A stretch of 64,000 nt of DNA, taken from positions 310,001 through 374,000 of the forward strand of contig NC_014002.1 in assembly GCF_000025865.1 (NCBI RefSeq). Reading direction: 5' to 3'. The stretch is from Methanohalophilus mahii DSM 5219. Lineage in GTDB: Archaea > Halobacteriota > Methanosarcinia > Methanosarcinales > Methanosarcinaceae. The stretch's first letter is position 1. Every line of letters begins with the position of its first letter. The notes under the pieces were generated by a model. That model was not told the DNA's origin and did no database searches. It saw nothing but the letters and a program-made list of their open reading frames with translations. Positions 34,012 to 42,317 of this stretch are shown here, piece after piece. A program made the translations under genes and the position numbers.

Positions 34012-35022
34012 ATGAAAAAAATAAGTAAAATACTATTCCTCATACTTGTTGTGGCAGGTTCTGTCTTCCTTGCAGGCTGTGCTTCTCAGGATGGAGATGG
34101 CACAGAAGAGGCGGCGGACGTGACCACTCTTAACATAGGTTATCAACCCAGTACCCATCAGCTTTCCTATATGACAGCAAGGGAAAAAGGATGGTGGGAA
34201 GAGGATCTTGCTTCCTATGGTGTGGAAGAAGTGAAAGAATATGAATTTCCGACCGGTGCTCCTGAAATGCAGGCAATGCTTGCAGGAGACCTGGATGTGG
34301 CCTATGTCGGCGCTGCACCATTCATATCAGCCTTGAGTAACGGTCTTGATGCCAAAGTAGTTGCAGGCGTGAATTCCCAGGGATCCGATCTTGTATTGCG
34401 TCCTGAACATTCCTATGAAGGTCCTGAGGATCTCAAGGGATTGAGCATCGCAACGTTCCCGCCAGGTACAATTCAGGATACAATTCTGCGTGACTGGTTG
34501 AAAGATAATGGTGTAGATCCTGATGATGATGTTGATATAAAGCCGATGGGCCCCGGTGATGCCATCTCTGCAATTTCCGCAGGCCAGATTGATGCTGCAT
34601 TCCTTCCCCACCCTGCTCCAACACTGATTGAACAGGAAGGTAACGGCAGGTCTGTTGTATATTCCGGTGAAATGCTACCTGACCATGCATGCTGTGTGCT
34701 TGTTGTAAGTGGAAACCTGATACGCAATCATCCAGAAATGGTAACCGAGATTGTAAATACCCACATAAAAGCCACAGATTATAATCTTGAAAATCAGGAT
34801 GAAGCTGCACAGATATTTGCAGAAAGACAGGGATGGGAAGTTAATGTGGTCCGTACTTCCATTGATGAATGGGATGGCCAGTGGATTGCTGACCCTGCCA
34901 TAATTGCAGATTCCACTGTGGATTATGCACAGGTGCAGTATGAACTTGGTTATGTCAATGAAAAGTTTACCCGGGAAGACATATTTGATATGAGCTTCTA
35001 TGAACTGGCCATAACTGAGTAA
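34012..35022 (+). CDS. ABC transporter substrate-binding lipoprotein (SsuA/TauA/NitT type)
   Basis: A 336-residue exported binding protein. It begins with a lipoprotein signal (KKISKILFLILVVAGSVFLAG then Cys in the lipobox LAGCASQ) and a short acidic linker. The mature part has TTLNIGYQPSTHQLSYMTAR, ATFPPGTIQDTILRDWL and the SAGQIDAAFLPHPAP motif typical of the sulfonate/taurine/nitrate-type periplasmic-binding family. The substrate is not evident. ATG 34012 is preferred, with GGTGG about seven bases upstream; an ATG at 33985 would spoil the signal peptide. The permease and ATPase genes follow. Confidence 0.9.
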   Translation: MKKISKILFLILVVAGSVFLAGCASQDGDGTEEAADVTTLNIGYQPSTHQLSYMTAREKGWWEEDLASYGVEEVKEYEFPTGAPEMQAMLAGDLDVAYVGAAPFISALSNGLDAKVVAGVNSQGSDLVLRPEHSYEGPEDLKGLSIATFPPGTIQDTILRDWLKDNGVDPDDDVDIKPMGPGDAISAISAGQIDAAFLPHPAPTLIEQEGNGRSVVYSGEMLPDHACCVLVVSGNLIRNHPEMVTEIVNTHIKATDYNLENQDEAAQIFAERQGWEVNVVRTSIDEWDGQWIADPAIIADSTVDYAQVQYELGYVNEKFTREDIFDMSFYELAITE

Positions 35023-35106
35023 AATAAACAGCAACCTTTTTAAAGACCTGTTGATTATAGGTCGCCGGAAGTGGAGGCTATTCCTCCACACATTTCCGGA
35101 GGTATC

Positions 35107-35886
35107 ATGAAAACCAAACCGGTTTCAAAAAAAGGCATAGAAATCATTTCCCTGGTAACAGCCATTATTTTATGGCAACTTTTAGCTGATCTTGTTATAG
35201 GGAATACCTTCATTCTTCCAAGTTTTACAGATGTAGTTTATGCTTTCATCACAATAATCGAAAGGGGAGTTCTGTTCACCGATCTTACGATAAGTCTGCT
35301 GCACTTTGGAATAGGTATCATTTCGGCTCTTGTTATAGGTGTCCCAATCGGGATTGCAATGGGATGGTTCCATAATGCAGACAGGGTAGCAGATCCCCTG
35401 ATTGAGATTGTGCGCCCGATTCCTCCTCTTGCATGGATTCCCTTTGCAATTGTGTGGTTTGGTCTGACTCACATATCTGCCGGATTTGTAGTTTTTGTAG
35501 GAGCCGTTTTCCCGATTATTATCAATACATTGACCGGTTTCAAAAGTGTTTCAAAAGTTTATGTGGAAGCCGGCAAGGTGCTGGGTTGTATGAAAAGTAC
35601 CTCTCTTATTCGTTATATTGCACTACCCTATTCACTGCCCTCTATAGCTGCAGGCATAAGAATTGCCATGGGTGTTGGCTGGATGTGTCTGGTAGCAGCT
35701 GAGATGTTCGGTGTCAGTAAAAACGGTCTGGGATACAAGATATGGTGGCATTATTATCTTCACCAGATGGATTTTGTGCTGGTCTACATGCTCATTCTGG
35801 GCTTTTTGGGGCTATTGATAGATCGTGTTTTCCGCTGGTATGTGGACGGGAAATTGCTTAAATGGAGAAAAGGAGTCGTTGTTTAA
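35107..35886 (+). CDS. ABC transporter permease (SsuC type)
   Basis: A 259-residue inner-membrane permease of the nitrate/sulfonate/taurine family. About six hydrophobic helices are visible, and the coupling EAA-like loop is EAGKVLGCMKSTSLIRYIALP (the EAGK-LG pattern at about residue 155). GVPIGIAMGWFHNADRVADP and PIPPLAWIPFAIVWFG are also family typical. ATG 35107 has a strong GGAGG five bases upstream and is preferred to the in-frame ATG at 35071. The ATPase gene starts at the next base after the stop. Confidence 0.9.
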   Translation: MKTKPVSKKGIEIISLVTAIILWQLLADLVIGNTFILPSFTDVVYAFITIIERGVLFTDLTISLLHFGIGIISALVIGVPIGIAMGWFHNADRVADPLIEIVRPIPPLAWIPFAIVWFGLTHISAGFVVFVGAVFPIIINTLTGFKSVSKVYVEAGKVLGCMKSTSLIRYIALPYSLPSIAAGIRIAMGVGWMCLVAAEMFGVSKNGLGYKIWWHYYLHQMDFVLVYMLILGFLGLLIDRVFRWYVDGKLLKWRKGVVV

Positions 35887-36642
35887 ATGGGCAGACTTGT
35901 GATTGAGAATGTGGGGCAGAGTTTTGAGAAGGATAAGGGTGAGTCTACCGATGCTCTCAAAGATGTGAACTTTGAGGTAAAAGATGGTGAATTTGTCTGT
36001 ATCATTGGGCCATCAGGTTGTGGAAAAACTACCCTTTTGCGCATTGTTGCCGGATTGGACAGGGCGGATTCGGGCAGGATCCTACTGGATGGTGAGACGA
36101 TAACTTCTCCCGATCCACGCAGGGGGATGGTCTTTCAGGAATATTCATTGTTCCCCTGGAGAACGGTTATAGACAATGTGACATTTGGTCTGGATATGAG
36201 TGGTATGGATAGGAAAGAATCCAGGAAGATTGCTGAAGAATATCTGAGGCTTGTAGGCCTTGAACAGTTCCGGGACAGTTATCCTTACGAACTTTCAGGA
36301 GGAATGAGACAAAGGATCGCTATTGTCAGGGCCCTTGCAAACGATCCTGCAGTTTTGCTTATGGATGAGCCTTTTGGGTCCCTTGATGCCCAGACACGCA
36401 ATAAACTCCAGCAGGAACTGTTACAGATATGGGAATCTAAGAAGATAACAATTCTTTTTGTAACACACAGTGTGGATGAAGCAGTTTATCTCTCCGACAG
36501 GATTGCTGTTATGACTTCCCGTCCCGGGCGAATAAAGGAAATGGTTGATGTCGATCTACCTCGTCCCAGGGACAGGACAAGTATCTCTGCAAATAAACTG
36601 CGTAACAGGCTGCTGAAAATGCTGGCTGAAGAAAATAAATAA
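35887..36642 (+). CDS. ABC transporter ATPase (SsuB/TauB type)
   Basis: A 251-residue ABC ATPase with Walker A IGPSGCGKTTLLRIVAG (about residue 40), Q-loop VFQEYSLFPWRTV, signature LSGGMRQRIAIVRAL, Walker B VLLMDEPFGSLDAQTR and H-loop FVTHSVDEAVYLSDR. The order and the PGRIKEMVDVDLPRPRDR tail place it in the nitrate/sulfonate/taurine group. It immediately follows its permease gene and is convergent, one base apart, with the bactofilin-like gene. Confidence 0.93.
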   Translation: MGRLVIENVGQSFEKDKGESTDALKDVNFEVKDGEFVCIIGPSGCGKTTLLRIVAGLDRADSGRILLDGETITSPDPRRGMVFQEYSLFPWRTVIDNVTFGLDMSGMDRKESRKIAEEYLRLVGLEQFRDSYPYELSGGMRQRIAIVRALANDPAVLLMDEPFGSLDAQTRNKLQQELLQIWESKKITILFVTHSVDEAVYLSDRIAVMTSRPGRIKEMVDVDLPRPRDRTSISANKLRNRLLKMLAEENK

Positions 36643-36643
36643 C

Positions 36644-37084
36644 TCATTCAGAATGTACGATTACTTTCGTGCCTGATTCTATACTTTCAACATTGACTTT
36701 ACCAATAAGTTCCAGTTCTTTTTTTGCCCTTACAAACTTTATATTGCAACCAGGCCGTACTTTCATCCAGCCATCTGTAATGGCGTGGCCACCGATTGTG
36801 CAACGATCAAGCAGAGTCGCATTCCTGCTGGCATAAATATCCCCGTCTACCCTGCAATTTGGGCCCAGTATCACTTCTTCTGCATGGAGATTTCCTCTCA
36901 CAACTGTACCCTTGCCAAGTTCTACGTTGCCGGCAACTTTCAGATTTTTCCAGAAATTAGTATCTGATCCTGTAATGAGATTTCCATCCAGGCTTATATT
37001 TTGCTCAAAATAGGACTTTTTCCGGAGAATGTAGGTATTACTCTGTGGATGGAATTTCATGATATTCTCATTGTCTTCATTCAT
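36644..37084 (-). CDS. Bactofilin-like / left-handed beta-helix protein
   Basis: A 146-residue protein built from regularly spaced glycine and hydrophobic residues (LDGNLITGSD, LKVAGNVELGKGTVVRGNLHAEEVILG, RVDGDIYASRNATL), the pattern of a right- or left-handed beta-helix as in bactofilins (polymer-forming cytoskeletal family) or hexapeptide transferases. No acyltransferase catalytic His is evident. An alternative start at the later ATG (about 37060) would give KFHPQSNTYILRKKS at the N-terminus. It lies 42 bases downstream of the toroid-protein gene on the same strand. Confidence 0.75.
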   Translation of the reverse strand: MNEDNENIMKFHPQSNTYILRKKSYFEQNISLDGNLITGSDTNFWKNLKVAGNVELGKGTVVRGNLHAEEVILGPNCRVDGDIYASRNATLLDRCTIGGHAITDGWMKVRPGCNIKFVRAKKELELIGKVNVESIESGTKVIVHSE

Positions 37085-37126
37085 GGTTTCAATATTATAA
37101 ATGGCTTGTATTTTAGCCCTTCTGCT

Positions 37127-37882
37127 TTAAGCGTTGATATACAGAGCAAGAGTTATCAGTGACTGTGCAGTAGCCGTAATATCTCCGTTATTTTTACCCC
37201 AACTACCATTATCATTCTGTTTTTTCAGTAACCAACGGATCGATTGGTCTATCTCACCTGAGCGACCGGCCATTATCAGTGCCTGCAAAACAAGATTGCT
37301 GGTTGCTATGAATTTCCAACCACCGTTTTCCTGCACCCGTGACAACAACCAGTCCGTTTTTTCCCTGATAAAATCAGTGTAGTCTTTTCCTGTCAGTTCT
37401 GATTGTTTTATGAGGCAAATTATTATCAAGGCAATCGTACCGGGATGTTCCCATGTACTATCAAAATCCTTTATGATTTTCTGGCATTCGCCGGGACAGG
37501 GCACTTCGAGATCTGCAAGGGCAATCAGGGCATAGGTTCTATCATATATATCTTCTAAATTACCATTATTCTGTTTGGTTTTGATATAATGGGTTACTGC
37601 AGGATAATAGATTCCCATTGTGGCAAGGGCTGAGGCACCTCTGCAAATTTCCCTGAAAGATTGTGGCCTGTGAATCTCTCTTATTAGGGTGGATGTACGG
37701 GTATATCCTCTGCCCCAGTGGTAGCTGGCTGTTGTGCTTCTGGCATATTCCTTGAGGGTCACAGGCTGACTTTCATCCAGCCAATCAAGCCCTCTTCTTG
37801 CTGCATCCTTATATTTAATTTCCTTTGCCTGAATCTTACAATCCCCTGGCTTTCTTGATAGGTTTTTTATAGAGTTCTTCAA
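37127..37882 (-). CDS. Prenyltransferase/squalene-oxidase-repeat (alpha/alpha toroid) protein
   Basis: A 251-residue soluble protein with repeats of the terpenoid-cyclase/prenyltransferase-beta type: AARRGLDWLDESQ near the N-terminus, REKTDWLLSRVQENGGWKF at about residue 170 and QSIRWLLKKQNDNGSWGKN at about residue 215. These QW-like motifs build an alpha/alpha barrel. The catalytic DxDD motif of squalene cyclases is absent, and the protein is too short for a complete cyclase. A polyketide or isoprenoid role cannot be claimed. Its start overlaps the DUF169 gene by 47 bases, so the two are probably coupled. Confidence 0.78.
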   Translation of the reverse strand: MKNSIKNLSRKPGDCKIQAKEIKYKDAARRGLDWLDESQPVTLKEYARSTTASYHWGRGYTRTSTLIREIHRPQSFREICRGASALATMGIYYPAVTHYIKTKQNNGNLEDIYDRTYALIALADLEVPCPGECQKIIKDFDSTWEHPGTIALIIICLIKQSELTGKDYTDFIREKTDWLLSRVQENGGWKFIATSNLVLQALIMAGRSGEIDQSIRWLLKKQNDNGSWGKNNGDITATAQSLITLALYINA

Positions 37883-38537
37883 GATGCTCTACTATATTTT
37901 CAAGAATTGGGCCTGGTATTCCCACAAGCATTTCATCCCTGCCTATATCGGTTGTCCTGCGACATCCGAAACATCCCATGGAGTAATTTATATCTCCGGT
38001 CTGGATGGGAATTATAGTTGAATCTACGCAGGTGGCCTGGAATGGTGCTGTGCTCATGGTTACCCTTCCTCCCGTTTCAAAAGTAAACGCTGGCACAATC
38101 CAGTAAAGGGTTTCGGGAAGATCGATCAAAATCACCACATCGGGTTTAAAGTCAGCCTTTGCAAGAGGACAAACCACTGTTGCCTGCATGCTGCATTCCT
38201 CGAATTCCGCTCTCTCCTCTATCATCTTAGCAGCTGCTTGAGGTGTATCGAACATGCCGATTTTGGAGTGGAACTCACCACTTTTAACATTGTCTGGTGT
38301 TTCTAAAAGTCCCAGACTGGAACCGCCTACCACGCATGCATGTTTATCTGCCGGTATCACAAGACATTCACCCTTCCTTGCCTTCATGATAGACTGGCAA
38401 TGACGGGTTTTTTTCTCGGGTTGGTTAAAGTTTGCAGGAACATCTTCGCCCCTTTTAACCAATTTCACGGCTACTGGTTCGTATCTTAGTTGCAGTATTT
38501 CCTTGAGTTTGTCACTTATTTCTTTATTTTCCATCAA
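37836..38537 (-). CDS. DUF169 family protein
   Basis: A 233-residue protein of the DUF169 family, whose function is unknown. Family-like stretches are LQLRYEPVAVKLVKRGEDVP at the N-terminus, the RHCQSIMKARKGECLVIPAD region with a Cys pair, and the late TGDINYSMGCFGCRRTTDIGRDEM, in which the cysteines could bind a metal or cluster. No transmembrane segment is apparent. It is the first gene of a three-gene run with the toroid and bactofilin-like genes and follows the Mrp gene by 31 bases. Confidence 0.85.
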   Translation of the reverse strand: MMENKEISDKLKEILQLRYEPVAVKLVKRGEDVPANFNQPEKKTRHCQSIMKARKGECLVIPADKHACVVGGSSLGLLETPDNVKSGEFHSKIGMFDTPQAAAKMIEERAEFEECSMQATVVCPLAKADFKPDVVILIDLPETLYWIVPAFTFETGGRVTMSTAPFQATCVDSTIIPIQTGDINYSMGCFGCRRTTDIGRDEMLVGIPGPILENIVEHLEELYKKPIKKARGL

Positions 38538-38568
38538 AATCCCCTGCCCTTAAAAATAAACTGGAAGA

Positions 38569-39402
38569 TTAGTTGAACTTTTCTTCCACAGAACTAACGA
38601 TTGAATCGAATTTTTCTTTCCAGATGGATTTATCGTCATTGACATATACATCTCCTTTGTCTCCTGTTGATGAAACATCGGGTTCGATAGGCAATGTGGC
38701 AAGTATGGGGGTGTTGAAATCTTTTGCAGCCTTTTCTACAGATTCACCGCCGAAGACCTGTATCTCTTCATTGCAGTGGGGGCAGATTACACCGCTCATG
38801 TTTTCGACCATTCCGATAACAGGTACTTCCAGCATTTCTGCAAATTTCAGGGATTTCCTGACACTTGTAAGTGCTACGTCCTGGGGGGTTGTGACAACGA
38901 TGGCACCATCGACCCTGCCCAGCAACTGTACTATGCTTAATGGTTCATCTCCTGTGCCCGGAGGCAGGTCTATGATCAGGTAGTCCAGTACTCCCCAGTC
39001 AACTTCTTCAAGGAACTGTTTTATGGCACCCATCTTGGCGGGTCCTCTCCAGACCACGGGGGAATCCGGATCGTCCAGCAATAAACCTATGGACATGACC
39101 TTGAGGTTATCTGCAACCTGTACAGGCAGAATACCTTTTTCTCCTACTTCAGGTCTCTGGTCTGCGATACCAAACATTGTGGGAATACTTGGTCCATGAA
39201 TATCACTGTCAAGCAGCCCTACCTTTTTCCCGCGCCTGGCAAGGGCTGCAGCTAGGTTTGCAGAAACGGTACTCTTTCCTACACCGCCTTTGCCACTCAT
39301 GACCATGAGCTTGTTTCTTATTCCACGCAGATTCGATACAATTTTTGGTTCTTCAACTTTGGAATTTACCAGACTTTCAGCTGACTGTATATTTTGACTC
39401 AT
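38569..39402 (-). CDS. Mrp/NBP35 family Fe-S cluster carrier ATPase
   Basis: A 277-residue deviant-Walker P-loop ATPase (VMSGKGGVGKSTVSANLA, about residue 35) of the Mrp/NBP35 family, which carries and delivers [4Fe-4S] clusters to apoproteins. Switch regions LLDSDIHGPSIPTMFG and YLIIDLPPGTGDEPLSI are intact. The cluster-binding CXXC is in GVICPHCNEEIQVFGG (about residue 205). Methanogens have large demands for Fe-S cluster delivery. It starts 14 bases after the DUF134 gene. Confidence 0.94.
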   Translation of the reverse strand: MSQNIQSAESLVNSKVEEPKIVSNLRGIRNKLMVMSGKGGVGKSTVSANLAAALARRGKKVGLLDSDIHGPSIPTMFGIADQRPEVGEKGILPVQVADNLKVMSIGLLLDDPDSPVVWRGPAKMGAIKQFLEEVDWGVLDYLIIDLPPGTGDEPLSIVQLLGRVDGAIVVTTPQDVALTSVRKSLKFAEMLEVPVIGMVENMSGVICPHCNEEIQVFGGESVEKAAKDFNTPILATLPIEPDVSSTGDKGDVYVNDDKSIWKEKFDSIVSSVEEKFN

Positions 39403-39416
39403 TCTAATTACTCCAT

Positions 39417-39722
39417 TTATTCAGTAGTGTAATTTCCGCCTTTGATATCGATGGCCTGTCCTTCAACAAGAGCTCTGGCGACTTTTTTTCTCGCATTTTT
39501 CAGTTCTTCCCAGAAAGCTCTTCTGGAAATTCCCATCTCAAGGGCAGCTTCTTCCTGTGTCAGCTCATCCACATCCACAAGTCGGATGGCTTCCAGTTCC
39601 TCAAATGCGAGTTCTACTACCTCAACTTCAGACCTTGGTATCCCGCAGGGTTTAAAGCACATAATAGTGGGCTCTGCCCGTATCCTGCGGGGGCATTTTG
39701 GTCTTCCTCTCCTGCATTTCAT
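39417..39722 (-). CDS. DUF134 family DNA-binding-like protein
   Basis: A 101-residue protein with the DUF134 signature: a basic, Cys-containing N-terminus ([20 protein letters not shown]) and a sigma-70-region-4-like helix-turn-helix ([21 protein letters not shown], about residue 50). Such proteins are often found next to Mrp-family ATPase genes, as here. A regulatory or Fe-S-linked sensor role is plausible given the cysteines. It is divergent from orc1. Confidence 0.88.
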   Translation of the reverse strand: MKCRRGRPKCPRRIRAEPTIMCFKPCGIPRSEVEVVELAFEELEAIRLVDVDELTQEEAALEMGISRRAFWEELKNARKKVARALVEGQAIDIKGGNYTTE

Positions 39723-39834
39723 AAGTTAACCAATCACCCATAGGTGAGCAAATATATAAAGGATTCCAAATTGCCCTGCAAAAAAGCTATTATATTTACA
39801 GGGGAATTTAATATTAGGTTTAGGAGTCAGGTAT

Positions 39835-40950
39835 ATGAAAAATAATATGCTTCTCTGGGATGAGACAATTTTCAGGGATCCCACCGTACTGGAGCTGGAT
39901 TATCTTCCCGAACAATTTATGCACCGGGATTCCCAGCTACAATCTCTCATCTATAGTTTAAAGCCTGCAGTAAAAGGTATGAGACCTATTAATTGTCTTG
40001 TATATGGTCCGCCCGGCACCGGTAAAACCAGTGCTGTATTAAAGGTTTTTGAAGAAATAGAAACACATACATCGGATGTGGTTCTGGTTAAGATCAATTG
40101 CCAGATGGATTCCACTCGCTTTGCTGTTGTTTCACGCATATATCGCAAACTTTTCAATATAGATCCTCCGTCTTCGGGGGTAGCCTTCAGGAAACTTTTT
40201 GAAAAGATTGTACTGAAACTTATCGAAAAGGACAAGGTAATGGTGGTGTGTCTGGATGATATCAATTATTTATTCCACGGAGGACATGCCGATGAGATCA
40301 TGTATTCCATATTACGGGCCCATGAACAGTATCCCGGTGTGAAAATGGGTGTTATTGCGATTGTAAGTGATACGGGAAAACTTTACAGGTTTGATCCAAA
40401 GGTGAGTTCTGTATTCCTGCCAGAAGAGATTGAATTTCCTTCTTATTCTTATGATGAAGTAGGAGACATCATTTCTTCCAGAATCCAGCTGGCTTTTTAT
40501 CCGGAGGTAGTGCCGGAGGAAGTCAGGGAAAAAATAGTGAATTATGTCGATTTGACCGGTGATCTGCGTGTTGGTATCGATCTACTCAAGAGATCAGGCC
40601 TGAATGCAGAAAAAAGGGCAAGCAAAAACATTTCAGAGGACGATGTGGATAAGGCCTATGAATCATCACGTCTTTTGCATCTGAGGCGTAACATATCATC
40701 CCTTTCAGATAATGAAAAAGAGATCCTGCGGCTTGTGGCGGAAAATGATGAAATCAAAGCAGGCGAACTTTACGAACTTTTTACGGGCAATAATGAATTG
40801 GGATATACCCGGTTTTATGGGTTGGTGAATAAATTGAAGGATTCGCATTATCTGGATGTTTCGTTTTCGGGTGAAGGTATGCGGGGCAGAACCCGTATTA
40901 TTCGTCTGAATTATCCTGCAGATGATGTAATAAAATGTATTCGGGGTTGA
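39835..40950 (+). CDS. Orc1/Cdc6 replication initiator family protein
   Basis: A 371-residue AAA+ initiator. Walker A is [19 protein letters not shown] (about residue 60). Walker B reads VVCLDDINYLF, with Asp-Asp in place of the usual Asp-Glu. Sensor/lid regions follow, and the C-terminal winged-helix (DNEKEILRLVAENDEIKAGEL onward) binds DNA. Archaea often carry several paralogs. I see no clear origin-recognition-box repeat in the 112-base upstream gap, so this may not be the origin-linked copy. The ModE-like gene begins five bases after the stop. Confidence 0.9.
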   Translation: MKNNMLLWDETIFRDPTVLELDYLPEQFMHRDSQLQSLIYSLKPAVKGMRPINCLVYGPPGTGKTSAVLKVFEEIETHTSDVVLVKINCQMDSTRFAVVSRIYRKLFNIDPPSSGVAFRKLFEKIVLKLIEKDKVMVVCLDDINYLFHGGHADEIMYSILRAHEQYPGVKMGVIAIVSDTGKLYRFDPKVSSVFLPEEIEFPSYSYDEVGDIISSRIQLAFYPEVVPEEVREKIVNYVDLTGDLRVGIDLLKRSGLNAEKRASKNISEDDVDKAYESSRLLHLRRNISSLSDNEKEILRLVAENDEIKAGELYELFTGNNELGYTRFYGLVNKLKDSHYLDVSFSGEGMRGRTRIIRLNYPADDVIKCIRG

Positions 40951-40954
40951 TATT

Positions 40955-41500
40955 CTGGAAACTCGTACAAAGGTCTGGCTGACACACGAAGGCAAACCTG
41001 TGATTGGTGCCGGTAAAGTGCGTCTATTAAAAGTGATAGATGAAGAGAAATCCCTGAAAAAAGCCTGTGAAAAACTCGACATTTCCTATAAACATGCCTG
41101 GAATATATTGAAGAAGATGAATTTGAGAATCGGACACGATGTTGTAAGGACTGTCAGGGGAGGTAAGGAGCAGGGTACTTTTCTTACAGAGTATGGAAGG
41201 GATCTGATAAATCAATATGAGATGAATCGGGATTATGTTGACAGGATGGTGGAGGAAGAATTATCCTCTGAAAATATGGGTGAGACCAACAATATTCCCG
41301 GTAAGGTTAGGAAAGTAGAATCTTCTGATGGAATTTCTCGAACCCAAATTGAAGTTGAGTCTGCAGTATTAACTTCTATAATGGGAGAAAAGGAATTAGG
41401 AAATCTGCATCTCGATGAGGGGGATGAAGTAATTGCTACTATTCGGGCTGTCGATATAGATGTTTCTCCTGCGAAATATACTAAATATGGGGGGGAATAA
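40955..41500 (+). CDS. ModE-like transcriptional regulator, CTG start proposed
   Basis: A molybdate-type regulator. The N-terminal winged helix-turn-helix matches ModE ([20 protein letters not shown], then [19 protein letters not shown] and [13 protein letters not shown]). The C-terminus ([15 protein letters not shown] and AIDVSPAK-like segment) resembles a single molybdate-binding Mop/TOBE unit. GTG at 41000 would remove the conserved TRTKVWL start. In-frame upstream codons contain no ATG, GTG or TTG after a TAA at 40931; CTG at 40955, or ATT just before it, is the best initiator. GGGG lies eight bases upstream. The start is four bases after the orc1 stop. Confidence 0.82.
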   Translation: METRTKVWLTHEGKPVIGAGKVRLLKVIDEEKSLKKACEKLDISYKHAWNILKKMNLRIGHDVVRTVRGGKEQGTFLTEYGRDLINQYEMNRDYVDRMVEEELSSENMGETNNIPGKVRKVESSDGISRTQIEVESAVLTSIMGEKELGNLHLDEGDEVIATIRAVDIDVSPAKYTKYGGE

Positions 41501-41502
41501 AC

Positions 41503-42267
41503 CTGCGACTGCTTTCCTGGAATGTCAATGGTTTGCGGGCAGTTGCTAAAAAAGGATTTCTGGAATGGTTAACTTCTGAATCACCTGATATTCTGTGTTT
41601 GCAGGAGACAAAAGCCCGCCCTTCCCAGCTCCCGCCGAATATCAGGCGCATAGATGGTTACTATAGTTATTTTAGTGCTGCTGAAAGAAAAGGCTATAGT
41701 GGGGTTGCCCTTTACAGTAAGGTCCAGCCACAAGAGGTTCGTTATGGTTTTGGTATAAACCGTTTTGACCATGAAGGAAGGATTTTGATTGCCTTTTTTG
41801 ATCATTTTGTACTTTTTAACATTTACTTTCCCAATGGTAATTCTTCAGATGAGCGGCTTCAGTATAAAATGGATTTCTATGGGGCTTTCCTGGAATATAC
41901 ACAGGAATTAAGACAAGAGGGTTATTCTGTAGTCGTATGTGGAGACTTGAACACCGCACACAAAGCGATTGATATTGCAAGACCTAAACAAAATGAAAAA
42001 CGCTCAGGCTTTCTTCCTGTGGAAAGGGAATGGATAGATAAGTTTCTCTCTCACGGTTTCCTTGACACTTTCAGGCTTTTCAATGAAGAAGAAGGTAACT
42101 ATACCTGGTGGGACCTGAAGACCAGAGCAAGGGATCGTAATGTGGGGTGGAGGCTGGACTATTTCTTTGTAAGTGCTGATCTAAAACAGGGTGTAAAAGA
42201 AGCCTTTATTTTGAGTGAAGTGACCGGTTCAGATCACTGTCCTGTAGGATTAGAACTGGATTCCTGA
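41503..42267 (+). CDS. xth: Exodeoxyribonuclease III / AP endonuclease, CTG start proposed
   Basis: A 254-residue exonuclease-endonuclease-phosphatase family enzyme for AP-site repair. The frame read from CTG 41503 begins [18 protein letters not shown], the exact family N-terminus containing the first metal-binding Asn; the next canonical start, TTG at 41533, would delete it. A GGGGGG Shine-Dalgarno ends seven bases before the CTG, and the ModE-like stop is only two bases upstream. Further motifs are ILCLQETKA (metal Glu), [34 protein letters not shown] and [10 protein letters not shown]. Length matches the family. Confidence 0.9.
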   Translation: MRLLSWNVNGLRAVAKKGFLEWLTSESPDILCLQETKARPSQLPPNIRRIDGYYSYFSAAERKGYSGVALYSKVQPQEVRYGFGINRFDHEGRILIAFFDHFVLFNIYFPNGNSSDERLQYKMDFYGAFLEYTQELRQEGYSVVVCGDLNTAHKAIDIARPKQNEKRSGFLPVEREWIDKFLSHGFLDTFRLFNEEEGNYTWWDLKTRARDRNVGWRLDYFFVSADLKQGVKEAFILSEVTGSDHCPVGLELDS

Positions 42268-42283
42268 ATAAAATATAAAAAAG

Positions 42284-42303
42284 CAGAGCGCAAAAACGCT
42301 CTG
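42284..42303. terminator. Bidirectional terminator hairpin
   Basis: A seven-base stem CAGAGCG/CGCTCTG with a CAAAAA loop lies between the convergent xth and thermosome genes. An A-rich stretch before it and the AT-rich flank after it support function on both strands. Confidence 0.65.
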
Positions 42304-42317
42304 TAGTAAAAATTACT

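Noticed and set aside
39723-39834. Gap before orc1 considered as a replication origin
   Set aside because: No ORB-like repeats or long AT-rich unwinding element are visible in 112 bases.
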